Of a stretch of DNA of 9,625 bases, positions 1 to 6,199 are shown in pieces (the stretch's first letter is position 1; every line of letters starts with the position of its first letter). Source of the DNA: SIG603 sp964370635. Its GTDB lineage: Bacteria; Bacillota; Clostridia; Oscillospirales; Acutalibacteraceae. Location of the stretch: positions 1 to 9,625 of the forward strand of contig CAYJJU010000038.1 in NCBI GenBank assembly GCA_964370635.1. The letters are read 5' to 3'. A model generated the notes under the pieces. The model saw only the letters and a program-made list of their open reading frames with translations, was not told the origin of the DNA and did no database searches. The translations under genes and the position numbers were made by a program.

Positions 1-10
1 CTTCAAAAAT

Positions 11-58
11 GCTCTTCTAAGGATAAGATTTCGTTTTCTGCGGAAAACGCCTTAGAGC
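11..58. repeat. Long imperfect inverted repeat / hairpin
   Basis: Three stacked stems pair around a TGCG loop (39-42). CGTTTTC 32-38 pairs with GAAAACG 43-49, CTAAGG 17-22 with CCTTAG 50-55, and GCT 11-13 with AGC 56-58, with bulges at 14-16 and 23-31. Read rightward there is no T-run directly after it. Read leftward it is followed by ATTTTTG (10 down to 4), which is terminator-like for leftward transcription. The pairing is visible in the sequence; its role is unknown. Confidence 0.5.
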
Positions 59-82
59 TCTGCCCTAAGCACCCGAAATTTT

Positions 83-112
83 TTGAAAAAAATTTAGTAA
101 AACTTTTAATAA
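83..112 (+). promoter_or_regulatory. Possible recG promoter
   Basis: TTGAAA at 83-88 resembles a -35 box. With an 18-bp spacer it is followed by TAATAA at 107-112, or with 17 bp by TTAATA at 106-111. The -10 is weak and the DNA is A/T-rich, so chance matches are easy. The placement about 45 bp before the recG start, with a palindrome exactly where transcription would begin, makes it plausible. Confidence 0.35.
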
Positions 113-127
113 TTGTCATTATGACAA
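113..127. promoter_or_regulatory. Perfect 15-bp palindrome, candidate operator
   Basis: TTGTCATTATGACAA is a perfect inverted repeat with 7-bp arms around one central T. It lies directly after the putative recG -10 box and would cover the transcription start. The short loop makes an RNA hairpin unlikely, so a DNA-binding site is the better reading. It does not match the Gram-positive LexA, HrcA, CtsR or Rex consensus as I know them, so no regulator is assigned. Confidence 0.4.
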
Positions 128-158
128 AACGCCATGCCTTTATTTTATGGAGGAGAAG

Positions 159-2204
159 ATGAACAGTATTTTAAATTATGACATTTGCTTTCTTAAAGGA
201 ATAGGCCCTAAAAAAGCACTGCTGTTTAATAAAATAGGGGTGTTCACGGTTTACGACCTTTTGAGAAATTATCCTAGGACTTATGATGACTGGAGCGCCG
301 CTTGCCCTATAAAGGAAGTGGTGATAAATGACATCAATACCGTGTGCGCCACTGTGCTTAAAACCCCTGTTATGCAGCGGATAAGTGGCGGAATGACACT
401 TTTCAAGACAGTTGTAAGCGACGGCGAAGACGATTTGCATCTCACTTTTTTTAACAACAAATACATACAAAACCTTTTAAAAGAGGGAAAGGAATATTAT
501 TTTAGGGGCAAGGTAAGCGGTGGCTTTAACAAAAAAGAGATGGCCTCCCCTGAGTTTATGCCCGTAGAAAAAGCGATGGACTTAGTACCGATTTACGCCC
601 AAACAAGCGGACTATCTACAAGAGAAATCTCAAATGCGGTAAAAAGAGCACTTGCCGCTTATTTGCAAAGCTTTGAAGAAATTTTATCTAAAGATTTAAG
701 GGCAAAATATGAGCTTTGCCATATTAGTTACGCAATAAATAATATTCATTTTCCAAAAAGTGACGAAGACTTGAAAATTGCAAGACACAGGCTGGTTTTT
801 GAAGAATTTCTTATTTTGCAGTTGGGACTTAGCAGAATTAAAAACCGCTTTAAAACTTTTAGCTCTCATGTGATATCGAAAAATTTTACGAATGATTTTT
901 TAAATCTTCTCCCCTTTACACTCACCGGTGCGCAAAAAAGGGCGATAGACGAAATGACCGAGGACATGACAAAACCAAGCCCTATGAATAGACTTTTGCA
1001 GGGCGACGTTGGAAGCGGCAAGACTGCGGTGGCGGCGGCGGTTTGCTTTAACGCGGTAAAAAACAATTTCCAGTGCGCCATGATGGCGCCTACCGAAATT
1101 CTGGCAAACCAGCATGCAAAGTCTCTAACCGAGATTTTGTCGCCTGCCGGAATAAATGTGGAGCTTTTAACAGGCTCTACCACTGCAAAAAATAAGCGAC
1201 TTATTTATGAAAGGCTCGAAAAAGGTGAAATTGACCTTATTATCGGAACCCACGCAATAATCAGCGAGGGCGTAAATTTTAAAAACTTAGGACTTATCAT
1301 CACCGATGAACAACACCGATTTGGCGTAAAACAACGCATGGCGCTTGCAAAAAAAGGCAACAGCCCTCACACTTTGGTAATGAGTGCAACGCCTATCCCC
1401 CGCACCCTTGCGCTGATGATTTACGGCGATTTAGACATATCAATACTAAACGAGCTCCCACCCGGACGACAAAAAATTGAGACCTATGCGGTAGATTCCC
1501 AAAAAAGGCATAGGGCGTTTAATTATGTACGAAAGCATTTAGACGAGGGCAGGCAGGGCTACATTATCTGTCCGCTAATCGACGAGGGCGAAAGCGACTT
1601 GGCGTCGGTAAATGCCTATGCCGAAATTTTAAAAGATTATTTTAATGAAGACGAGTTTGCCATACTCCACGGAAAAATGAAGCCAAAAGAAAAGGACCGT
1701 GTCATGGGCGAATTTTCGAGTGGTGAAATTAAAATACTCCTATCCACCACGGTGGTAGAGGTTGGAGTAGACGTGCCAAACGCGGTTATCATGCTAATAG
1801 AAAATGCCGAGCGCTACGGCCTTTCACAGCTTCACCAGTTAAGGGGCAGAATAGGGCGAGGAGAGCATAAGTCCACTTGCATACTGATAAGTGATGCACA
1901 AAACGAAGAGGCAGTCGCAAGACTTAATATAATGAAGCAGAGCAGTGACGGCTTTAAAATTGCCGACGAAGACCTAAAAATGCGAGGCCCCGGCGATTTT
2001 TTCGGAAAAAAACAGCACGGACTTCCCGAAATGAAAATAGCCGACATGGTAAGCGACATGGTGATACTTAAAAGCGCACAGGAATGCGCCGGTAATATTT
2101 TAAAAGAAGACCGAGAATTAAATCTGCCTCAAAACAGACGCATAAGAGAACAGGTGTTAAGGCTGTTTAAAATGTCGGGAAATGACGACGGAATGGTAAT
2201 TTAA
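159..2204 (+). CDS. recG: ATP-dependent DNA helicase RecG
   Basis: RecG is a cytoplasmic SF2 double-stranded DNA translocase that remodels stalled replication forks and branch-migrates Holliday junctions. The 681-residue product is close to the usual RecG length (about 680-700). An N-terminal wedge/OB-fold part precedes the helicase motor. Walker A GDVGSGKT (about residues 282-289), the RecG-type DEQHRFGV motif II (383-390), MSATPIPRT motif III (408-416), VVEVGVDVPNA and the motif VI stretch QLHQLRGRIGRG (557-568) are all present. The C-terminal signature DEDLKMRGPGDFFG is also there. I start it at ATG 159 because GGAGGAG at 149-155 is a good ribosome binding site for it; an in-frame ATG at 147 overlaps that site and has none of its own, so it would only add four residues. 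No terminator is clear after the stop. The usual clostridial partners (DAK-type gene, rsmD) are not seen beside it. Confidence 0.97.
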   Translation: MNSILNYDICFLKGIGPKKALLFNKIGVFTVYDLLRNYPRTYDDWSAACPIKEVVINDINTVCATVLKTPVMQRISGGMTLFKTVVSDGEDDLHLTFFNNKYIQNLLKEGKEYYFRGKVSGGFNKKEMASPEFMPVEKAMDLVPIYAQTSGLSTREISNAVKRALAAYLQSFEEILSKDLRAKYELCHISYAINNIHFPKSDEDLKIARHRLVFEEFLILQLGLSRIKNRFKTFSSHVISKNFTNDFLNLLPFTLTGAQKRAIDEMTEDMTKPSPMNRLLQGDVGSGKTAVAAAVCFNAVKNNFQCAMMAPTEILANQHAKSLTEILSPAGINVELLTGSTTAKNKRLIYERLEKGEIDLIIGTHAIISEGVNFKNLGLIITDEQHRFGVKQRMALAKKGNSPHTLVMSATPIPRTLALMIYGDLDISILNELPPGRQKIETYAVDSQKRHRAFNYVRKHLDEGRQGYIICPLIDEGESDLASVNAYAEILKDYFNEDEFAILHGKMKPKEKDRVMGEFSSGEIKILLSTTVVEVGVDVPNAVIMLIENAERYGLSQLHQLRGRIGRGEHKSTCILISDAQNEEAVARLNIMKQSSDGFKIADEDLKMRGPGDFFGKKQHGLPEMKIADMVSDMVILKSAQECAGNILKEDRELNLPQNRRIREQVLRLFKMSGNDDGMVI

Positions 2205-2280
2205 TCCTTTATGAGTGTGTACAAGCCTATAAAATATCATATTTACTCATTTGCATGAATTTTTTCGGTTACTTTAGCGA

Positions 2281-2286
2281 TATAAT
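2281..2286 (+). promoter_or_regulatory. Promoter -10 box of the GH13 gene
   Basis: TATAAT is a perfect -10 hexamer 43 bp before the start codon. At a 17-bp spacing the -35 position reads AATTTT, which is poor. A better TTGCAT at 2251-2256 is 24 bp away, too far to pair with it. A weak promoter that needs an activator, or one limited by the adjacent dyad, would fit. The 124-bp spacer after recG and lack of shared function suggest separate transcription. Confidence 0.5.
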
Positions 2287-2307
2287 TTAGTACTTGCATG
2301 TGCTAAA
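2286..2307. promoter_or_regulatory. Inverted repeat at the GH13 start site, candidate operator
   Basis: TTTAGTAC (2286-2293) and GTGCTAAA (2300-2307) form 8-bp arms with one mismatch around TTGCAT. The dyad begins on the last base of the -10 box and covers the expected transcription start, the classic position for a repressor site. Its TTTAGCAC half-site (minus strand) resembles half of the CIRCE element, but the 6-bp spacing does not fit HrcA. The cognate regulator is unknown. Confidence 0.4.
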
Positions 2308-2328
2308 ATATAGTAGAGGTGATGTGTT

Positions 2329-3633
2329 ATGTGGCTTTATGAAAGCGTTTTTTACCAAATTTACCCCATAGGATTTTGTGGGGCGGACAGACTAAACGAG
2401 GGATACGAAAGTAATGACATCTTAAATGTGCTAGGTTTTTTGGAGCATTTTAAAAAACTTGGGGTAAACTGCATTTTGTTTAACCCGCTATTTGAGTCGG
2501 ACTCCCACGGTTATGACACGAGAGATTACATGAAAGTCGACAGGCGACTTGGAACTAATGAAGATTTTAAAAAGCTGTGCAAAACCCTAAAAGAAAACGA
2601 CATCAAGATAGTGCTTGATGCTGTGTATAACCATGTAGGGCGTGGATTTTGGGCGTTTAAAGACGTGCAGGAGCACAGACAAAATTCTAAATATGCAAAT
2701 TGGTTTAAGATTAGTTTTGACGGAAACAGCTCTTATAACGACGGTTTTTGGTATGAGGGTTGGGAAGGCCATTTTGAGCTTGTAAAACTAAATTTACAAA
2801 ACGAAGAAGTGGTAAACTACCTGCTTGACTGCACAAAATTTTGGATAAACGAGTTTGGCATAGACGGCCTAAGGCTTGATGTGGCATACTCTTTAGACCA
2901 TGGGTTTATGCGAAGGCTCAGAAGCACTTGCAGTCAGCTAAAGCCTGATTTTGCGCTTATCGGCGAGGTTTTATTTGGCGATTACAACTTGATAGTAAAC
3001 AACGACATGCTTCACAGCTGTACAAATTACGAGTGCTACAAGGGACTTTTTTCCTCACTCAACGACAATAATTTATTTGAAATTGCGCACTCTTTAAACA
3101 GACAGTACGGCAGGGAGCCGTGGTGTATTTATAGAGATAAACATTTGATGAGTTTCTTAGACAATCACGACGTGTCTCGAATTTACAGCATTTTAAACGA
3201 TAAAGAAAAAATTAATGTAGCCTATGCCCTACTGTTTTGCATGCCGGGCATACCCTGTATTTACTATGGAAGTGAATGGGCCCAGGTGGGCAATAAAAGC
3301 GACGGCGACTGGAGCCTTCGCCCAAAATTCACCGCCCCGCAAGAGACAGAGCTTACAAGGCTTATCGCAAAACTTGCAAAATTCAAGCGAGGATCTAAGG
3401 CACTAAACTTTGGAACTTACGAAAATGTATTTATAAACAATAAGCAACTCTTTATAAAAAGAGAATGCGACGGGCAAAGCGTTTTACTTTTGGTAAACAT
3501 AGAAAATGCCCAAAGCAGTATTTCTCATCACTCATTAAACGGCAGTTTTTTTGACGAGGTAAGTGGCGAGAAAATAGAGCTTTGTGGCAATTTAGTGCTT
3601 GAAAAATATGAGTTTAGACTCTTAAGAACTTAA
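2329..3633 (+). CDS. GH13 alpha-amylase family protein (neopullulanase/cyclomaltodextrinase-like)
   Basis: This 434-residue glycoside hydrolase family 13 enzyme should act on alpha-1,4 (perhaps also alpha-1,6) glucans or maltodextrins. The four GH13 regions are in order: region I DAVYNH (97-102), region II GLRLDV with R182 and the nucleophile D184, region III IGEV with the acid/base E213, and region IV FLDNHD (276-281) with D281. The VKLN stretch (152-155) corresponds to region V and is close to the MPKLN of neopullulanases and cyclomaltodextrinases. Unlike those, it lacks the N-terminal CBM34 domain: the barrel starts at once (SVFYQIYP). There is no signal peptide, so it is probably cytoplasmic and works on imported oligosaccharides. 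The start is supported by AGAGGTGAT at 2315-2323. Its stop lies inside the 3' end of the opposing thioesterase gene. Exact specificity cannot be read from the sequence. Confidence 0.93.
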   Translation: MWLYESVFYQIYPIGFCGADRLNEGYESNDILNVLGFLEHFKKLGVNCILFNPLFESDSHGYDTRDYMKVDRRLGTNEDFKKLCKTLKENDIKIVLDAVYNHVGRGFWAFKDVQEHRQNSKYANWFKISFDGNSSYNDGFWYEGWEGHFELVKLNLQNEEVVNYLLDCTKFWINEFGIDGLRLDVAYSLDHGFMRRLRSTCSQLKPDFALIGEVLFGDYNLIVNNDMLHSCTNYECYKGLFSSLNDNNLFEIAHSLNRQYGREPWCIYRDKHLMSFLDNHDVSRIYSILNDKEKINVAYALLFCMPGIPCIYYGSEWAQVGNKSDGDWSLRPKFTAPQETELTRLIAKLAKFKRGSKALNFGTYENVFINNKQLFIKRECDGQSVLLLVNIENAQSSISHHSLNGSFFDEVSGEKIELCGNLVLEKYEFRLLRT

Positions 3634-3640
3634 CTTAGAG
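3619..3640. terminator. Possible bidirectional hairpin over the convergent stop codons
   Basis: CTCT (3619-3622) and AAG (3624-3626) pair with CTTAGAG (3634-3640) around a 7-nt loop, leaving T3623 bulged. The stem spans both stop codons of the tail-to-tail genes. On the plus strand it is followed by only a short TTT at 3648-3650, and on the minus strand by a TTTTT about a dozen bases on. It is a weak candidate, listed because no other terminator separates the two converging transcripts. Confidence 0.22.
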
Positions 3641-4008
3641 CTTGCTCTTTCCATGAATTTGTCGCAGTTTATCATAAATCTCTCGTGTGTGGCCTTTCCT
3701 ATGAGGCCTTTCGTGTCATAGGCTAAGATGTTAAAAACAAGGCGTTTTCCATCAATTTCTACAAGCTCACTTTCGGCGTACACTTCTAAACCTATCGGAG
3801 TGGCGCTTAGGTGACTTGCGTTAATCACGGTGCCTACCGTGCTTTGATTTTCTTCTAAAAAACTGTTAATGCACTCGCAGGCAGAGGCCTCCATAAGCGC
3901 TATCATAGAAGGTGTTCCAAACACCTCTAGCGAGCCGCTTCCCACAGCCTTTGCCGTGTTAGTGTTATTTACAGTTTCTTTTTTTATTCCTTTAATTCCA
4001 ATTTTCAT
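3622..4008 (-). CDS. FlK-type hot-dog fold acyl-CoA thioesterase
   Basis: This 128-residue protein has the size and sequence of single-domain hot-dog thioesterases related to FlK, the fluoroacetyl-CoA thioesterase of Streptomyces cattleya. It should hydrolyse a small acyl-CoA in the cytoplasm; the substrate is unknown. FlK's catalytic Thr42, Glu50, His76 and Arg120 align without gaps to T32, E40, H66 and R110 (offset of ten throughout), within GTPSMIALMEAS, NASHLSATP and ATHER. The FlK lid phenylalanines 33 and 36 fall on G23 and S26, so the fluoroacetyl-selective gate appears absent. AGAAGGAG on the minus strand lies just before the ATG. It begins 22 bp after the proA stop, so it is probably the third gene of a proB-proA operon, although no link to proline is known. 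Its 3' end overlaps the GH13 gene by 12 bp. Confidence 0.88.
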   Translation of the reverse strand: MKIGIKGIKKETVNNTNTAKAVGSGSLEVFGTPSMIALMEASACECINSFLEENQSTVGTVINASHLSATPIGLEVYAESELVEIDGKRLVFNILAYDTKGLIGKATHERFMINCDKFMERASSKLSS

Positions 4009-4030
4009 GATTTTCTCCTTCTATTTTTAC

Positions 4031-5272
4031 TTATCTTATCTGTCCGTTTCCTCTTATAATATATTTATATGAGGTCAAATGTTTAAGCCCCATAGGGCCT
4101 CTTGCGTGAAGTTTTTGGGTGGATATCCCTATTTCCGCACCCAGTCCAAACTCTCCTCCGTCGGTAAATCTGGTGGAGGCATTTATATATACCGCCGCAC
4201 TGTCTACCGTGTTTATAAAAAATTCCGCTGTGGCTATATCGTTTGTGATAATCGCCTCGCTGTGTTTTGTTGAGTATTTTTCAATATGCTCCACGGCATT
4301 TTTTACATCGTCTACAATTTTCACCGCCAAAATGTAGTCGCCATACTCGGCATACCAGTCCTCTTCCGCCGCAGCTTCTTCGCTTAGTAAAATTTCAGCT
4401 GTTTTTTCACAAACCCTTAACCTTACCGCCTTTTCATCGAGTTTTTGTTTCATTTTTGGCAAAAACTCTTTTGCTATGTCTTTGTGTATTAAAACGGTTT
4501 CTATAGCGTTGCAGACCGATGGGCGTGAGGTTTTTGCATTTACTATTATCTCATTTGCCATGTCTAAATCCGCCATTTTATCCACATAAACATGACAGTT
4601 GCCGGCCCCTGTTTCAATTACAGGCACTTTAGCATTTTGCACCACTGCATTTATAAGCCCCGCTCCTCCTCTTGGAATAAGCAAATCTAGGTACTCGGAA
4701 AGTTCCATAAGCTCTTTTGCAGACTGCCTGCTTGTGTCTTTTACAAGGTTTATGCAGTCTTTTGGAAGCCCTGCCTCTTCTATGGCGGTGCGCAAGGTTT
4801 CGGTAATTGCAATATTAGAATTAATCGCCTCTTTTCCCCCTCGCAAAACCACTGCATTTCCCGACTTTATAGCCAGTGCCGCACAGTCTGAGCTGACATT
4901 AGGGCGGGATTCAAAAATTATGCCTATAACGCCTAGCGGCACGGTGATTTTTGTGATTACCAGACCGTTTTGAAGGGTCTTCCCCTCCAAAATTTCGCCT
5001 AATGGGTCGGGCGATTTTTCAATTTCTCTCACCGCACAAGCCATGGCGCTTATTCTTTCTTTATTTAGCATAAGCCTGTCGGTCATTGCATCACTTAGCC
5101 CATTTTCTTTGGCACTGGCTAAGTCTTTTTTATTCTCCTCAATAATATACTCGCTGTTTAAAAGCAAGGCATTTGCCATATTTTCAAGCGCCTTATCCCT
5201 TAAACTTCCTGAAACCGCAAGCCTTGTTGCCGCCTTTTTTGCAAGGCTGCCCAAAGTTTTAACTTCACTCAT
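4031..5272 (-). CDS. proA: Glutamate-5-semialdehyde dehydrogenase (gamma-glutamyl phosphate reductase)
   Basis: ProA reduces gamma-glutamyl phosphate with NADPH to glutamate-5-semialdehyde, which cyclises to pyrroline-5-carboxylate: step two of proline synthesis in the cytoplasm. The 413 residues match the usual ProA length. Visible signatures are VPLGVIGIIFESRPNV (111-126), the nucleotide-binding part SGNAVVLRGGKEA, LIPRGGAGLI (198-207) and the catalytic cysteine C254 in SRPSVCNAIETVL. Near the C-terminus come ASTRFTDGGEFGLGAEIGIS and LTSYKYIIRGNGQIR, both typical of the family. The ribosome binding site AAGGAGG lies inside the last codons of proB and only four bases separate the proB stop from this ATG, so the two are likely translationally coupled. 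This coupling fits the known need to pass on labile gamma-glutamyl phosphate. No defect is apparent. Confidence 0.98.
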   Translation of the reverse strand: MSEVKTLGSLAKKAATRLAVSGSLRDKALENMANALLLNSEYIIEENKKDLASAKENGLSDAMTDRLMLNKERISAMACAVREIEKSPDPLGEILEGKTLQNGLVITKITVPLGVIGIIFESRPNVSSDCAALAIKSGNAVVLRGGKEAINSNIAITETLRTAIEEAGLPKDCINLVKDTSRQSAKELMELSEYLDLLIPRGGAGLINAVVQNAKVPVIETGAGNCHVYVDKMADLDMANEIIVNAKTSRPSVCNAIETVLIHKDIAKEFLPKMKQKLDEKAVRLRVCEKTAEILLSEEAAAEEDWYAEYGDYILAVKIVDDVKNAVEHIEKYSTKHSEAIITNDIATAEFFINTVDSAAVYINASTRFTDGGEFGLGAEIGISTQKLHARGPMGLKHLTSYKYIIRGNGQIR

Positions 5273-5276
5273 TTAT

Positions 5277-6071
5277 TTAAGCCTCCTTAAAAATCGTTCC
5301 TATATCATTGCCGTCAAGCAAATCGTAAATATTGTTTGGATTGTCGCCTTTTATTATGCAGGTAGTTATGCCGCTTTTTGTTGCAATTTTGGCGGCACTT
5401 ATTTTTGTCTTCATTCCGCCTGTCCCAAATTTTGAGCCCACATCTCCTGCAAGCAGTTCTATATTTTCATCAATTTTTTCGACATAGCTAATTCTCTTTG
5501 CTCCCTTTTCAAGCCTAGGGTCGCCGTCGTAAAGGGCATCTATATCGGTTAAAATTATCAAGACATCGGCATCTACGAGCTTTGCAACTATCGCCGACAA
5601 TGTGTCGTTGTCGCCAATATTGCTGCCCTCTAATTCAAATGTTGCCACGGTGTCGTTTTCGTTTACTATAGGCACTATATTCATCGACAGAAGCTGTGAA
5701 AAAGTGTTTTTTACGTTTTTTACGCCCTCTTCATTATTTACAACATCACCCGTGAGAAGTACTTGCGCTATGTTAATATTAAACTGTGAGAAAAATTTAT
5801 CGTACATAAACATGAGCTCACACTGACCAATAGCCGCTAAGGCCTGCTTTTTCGCCGTGTCGTCGGGTCTCACATTAAGCCCTAATTTGCCCATGCCTAC
5901 CCCTATTGCGCCCGAGGACACAAGTATCATCTTTTTACCCGAATTTTGCAAATCGCTTATAACTTTTGCAAGCTCCTCCATCTGTCTTAAATTCGGTTTA
6001 CCGTTTTCATATGTAAGGGTTGACGTGCCTACTTTTACAACAACTATGTCACTTTTATTTATTCTATTCAT
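5277..6071 (-). CDS. proB: Glutamate 5-kinase, short form without PUA domain
   Basis: ProB phosphorylates glutamate with ATP to gamma-glutamyl phosphate, the committed and usually proline-inhibited step of proline synthesis. The 264 residues cover only the amino-acid-kinase domain: VVKVGTSTL with K13, the glycine-rich SSGAIGVGMG (52-61), IVNENDTVA (135-143), IGDNDTLSAIVA (152-163), LTDIDALYDGDPR (174-186) and the lysine-containing GTGGMKTKISAAKIA (217-231). E. coli ProB has about 367 residues because of a C-terminal PUA domain, which is missing here. The frame ends cleanly with the proA ribosome binding site, so this is a natural short form and not a truncation. The start has an unusual G-only site, AGGGGG (6081-6076), four bases ahead of the ATG. 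A strong promoter lies just upstream, and the expected leader is only about 30 nt, leaving no room for a T-box or riboswitch. Confidence 0.98.
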   Translation of the reverse strand: MNRINKSDIVVVKVGTSTLTYENGKPNLRQMEELAKVISDLQNSGKKMILVSSGAIGVGMGKLGLNVRPDDTAKKQALAAIGQCELMFMYDKFFSQFNINIAQVLLTGDVVNNEEGVKNVKNTFSQLLSMNIVPIVNENDTVATFELEGSNIGDNDTLSAIVAKLVDADVLIILTDIDALYDGDPRLEKGAKRISYVEKIDENIELLAGDVGSKFGTGGMKTKISAAKIATKSGITTCIIKGDNPNNIYDLLDGNDIGTIFKEA

Positions 6072-6089
6072 AATTCCCCCTGCAAATTC

Positions 6090-6103
6090 TTTAGTGTGCT
6101 AAA
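6090..6103. promoter_or_regulatory. Small dyad at the proB start site
   Basis: TTTAG (6090-6094) and CTAAA (6099-6103) form a 5-bp inverted repeat around TGTG, at the expected proB transcription start. Read on the minus strand it contains TTTTAGCAC, the same core as in the CIRCE site and in the GH13 dyad of this window. The arms are short and mostly A/T, so this is only a weak operator candidate. Confidence 0.25.
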
Positions 6104-6106
6104 ATA

Positions 6107-6135
6107 ATAATACTTTCTCTGATTAAGAAAGTCAA
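6107..6135 (-). promoter_or_regulatory. proBA promoter
   Basis: On the minus strand TTGACT (6135-6130) and TATTAT (6112-6107) are separated by exactly 17 bp, each one mismatch from the sigma-A consensus. Transcription should start near 6100, about 30 nt before the proB ATG. It is placed back to back with the promoter of the MFS gene, the two -35 boxes being only 7 bp apart. Confidence 0.75.
6112..6132. promoter_or_regulatory. Perfect 7-bp dyad inside the proB promoter, candidate operator
   Basis: ACTTTCT (6112-6118) and AGAAAGT (6126-6132) are perfect inverted arms with a 7-bp centre. The 21-bp dyad fills the spacer between the proB -10 and -35 boxes and touches both, so a bound protein would block RNA polymerase. 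The regulator is unknown; the motif matches no consensus I recognise. Confidence 0.45.
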
Positions 6136-6142
6136 TATAAAC

Positions 6143-6171
6143 TTGCTAATTTTGCCATAAAATGCTATACT
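6143..6171 (+). promoter_or_regulatory. Promoter of the MFS transporter gene
   Basis: TTGCTA (6143-6148) and TATACT (6166-6171) are spaced by 17 bp, and TGC directly before the -10 makes it an extended -10 promoter. Start would fall near 6178, giving a leader of about 20 nt. A loose A/T dyad (ATAAAAT 6157-6163, ATTTTAT 6179-6185) surrounds the -10 but is not convincing as an operator. Confidence 0.65.
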
Positions 6172-6199
6172 TAGTAGGATTTTATTTAGGAGGTTTAAG

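Larger units (their letters stand above)
1..146. other. Left-edge region upstream of recG, no recognised gene
   Basis: No recognisable protein is encoded here. On the plus strand one frame is open from the window edge to a TGA at 160-162, which overlaps the recG ATG at 159 as ATGA. That is the usual geometry of translationally coupled genes, so this could be the last 53 codons of an upstream gene. However, the deduced peptide (ending ILWRRR) resembles nothing I know, and its last third runs through promoter-like A/T sequence. On the minus strand a 38-codon frame (119 down to 3) is also open but has no ribosome binding site close to its start. The region holds an imperfect long hairpin (11-58), an A/T hairpin (76-95) and a perfect 15-bp palindrome (113-127). 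I favour a noncoding leader, with low certainty. Confidence 0.35.

Noticed and set aside
147..158. Upstream in-frame ATG for recG
   Set aside because: It overlaps the ribosome binding site GGAGGAG that serves ATG 159 and has no such site itself.
2211..2264. ATGAGT / ACTCAT inverted repeat followed by TTTTTT as recG terminator
   Set aside because: Only 6-bp arms, a 28-nt loop and a T-run eight bases beyond the stem; not a credible intrinsic terminator.
4599..5435. Open frames antisense to proA and the proB 3' end
   Set aside because: They are shadows of conserved coding sequence; the proteins match no family and the minus-strand genes have all catalytic motifs.
6072..6100. T-box or riboswitch in the proB leader
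   Set aside because: The leader is only about 30 nt and lacks any T-box motif or terminator/antiterminator pair.
6129..6144. AAGT-N8-ACTT repeat between the divergent -35 boxes
   Set aside because: Four-base arms are too short to support a shared operator.
6157..6185. ATAAAAT / ATTTTAT dyad around the MFS -10 box
   Set aside because: The arms are purely A/T with a 15-bp centre, close to what A/T-rich promoter DNA gives by chance.
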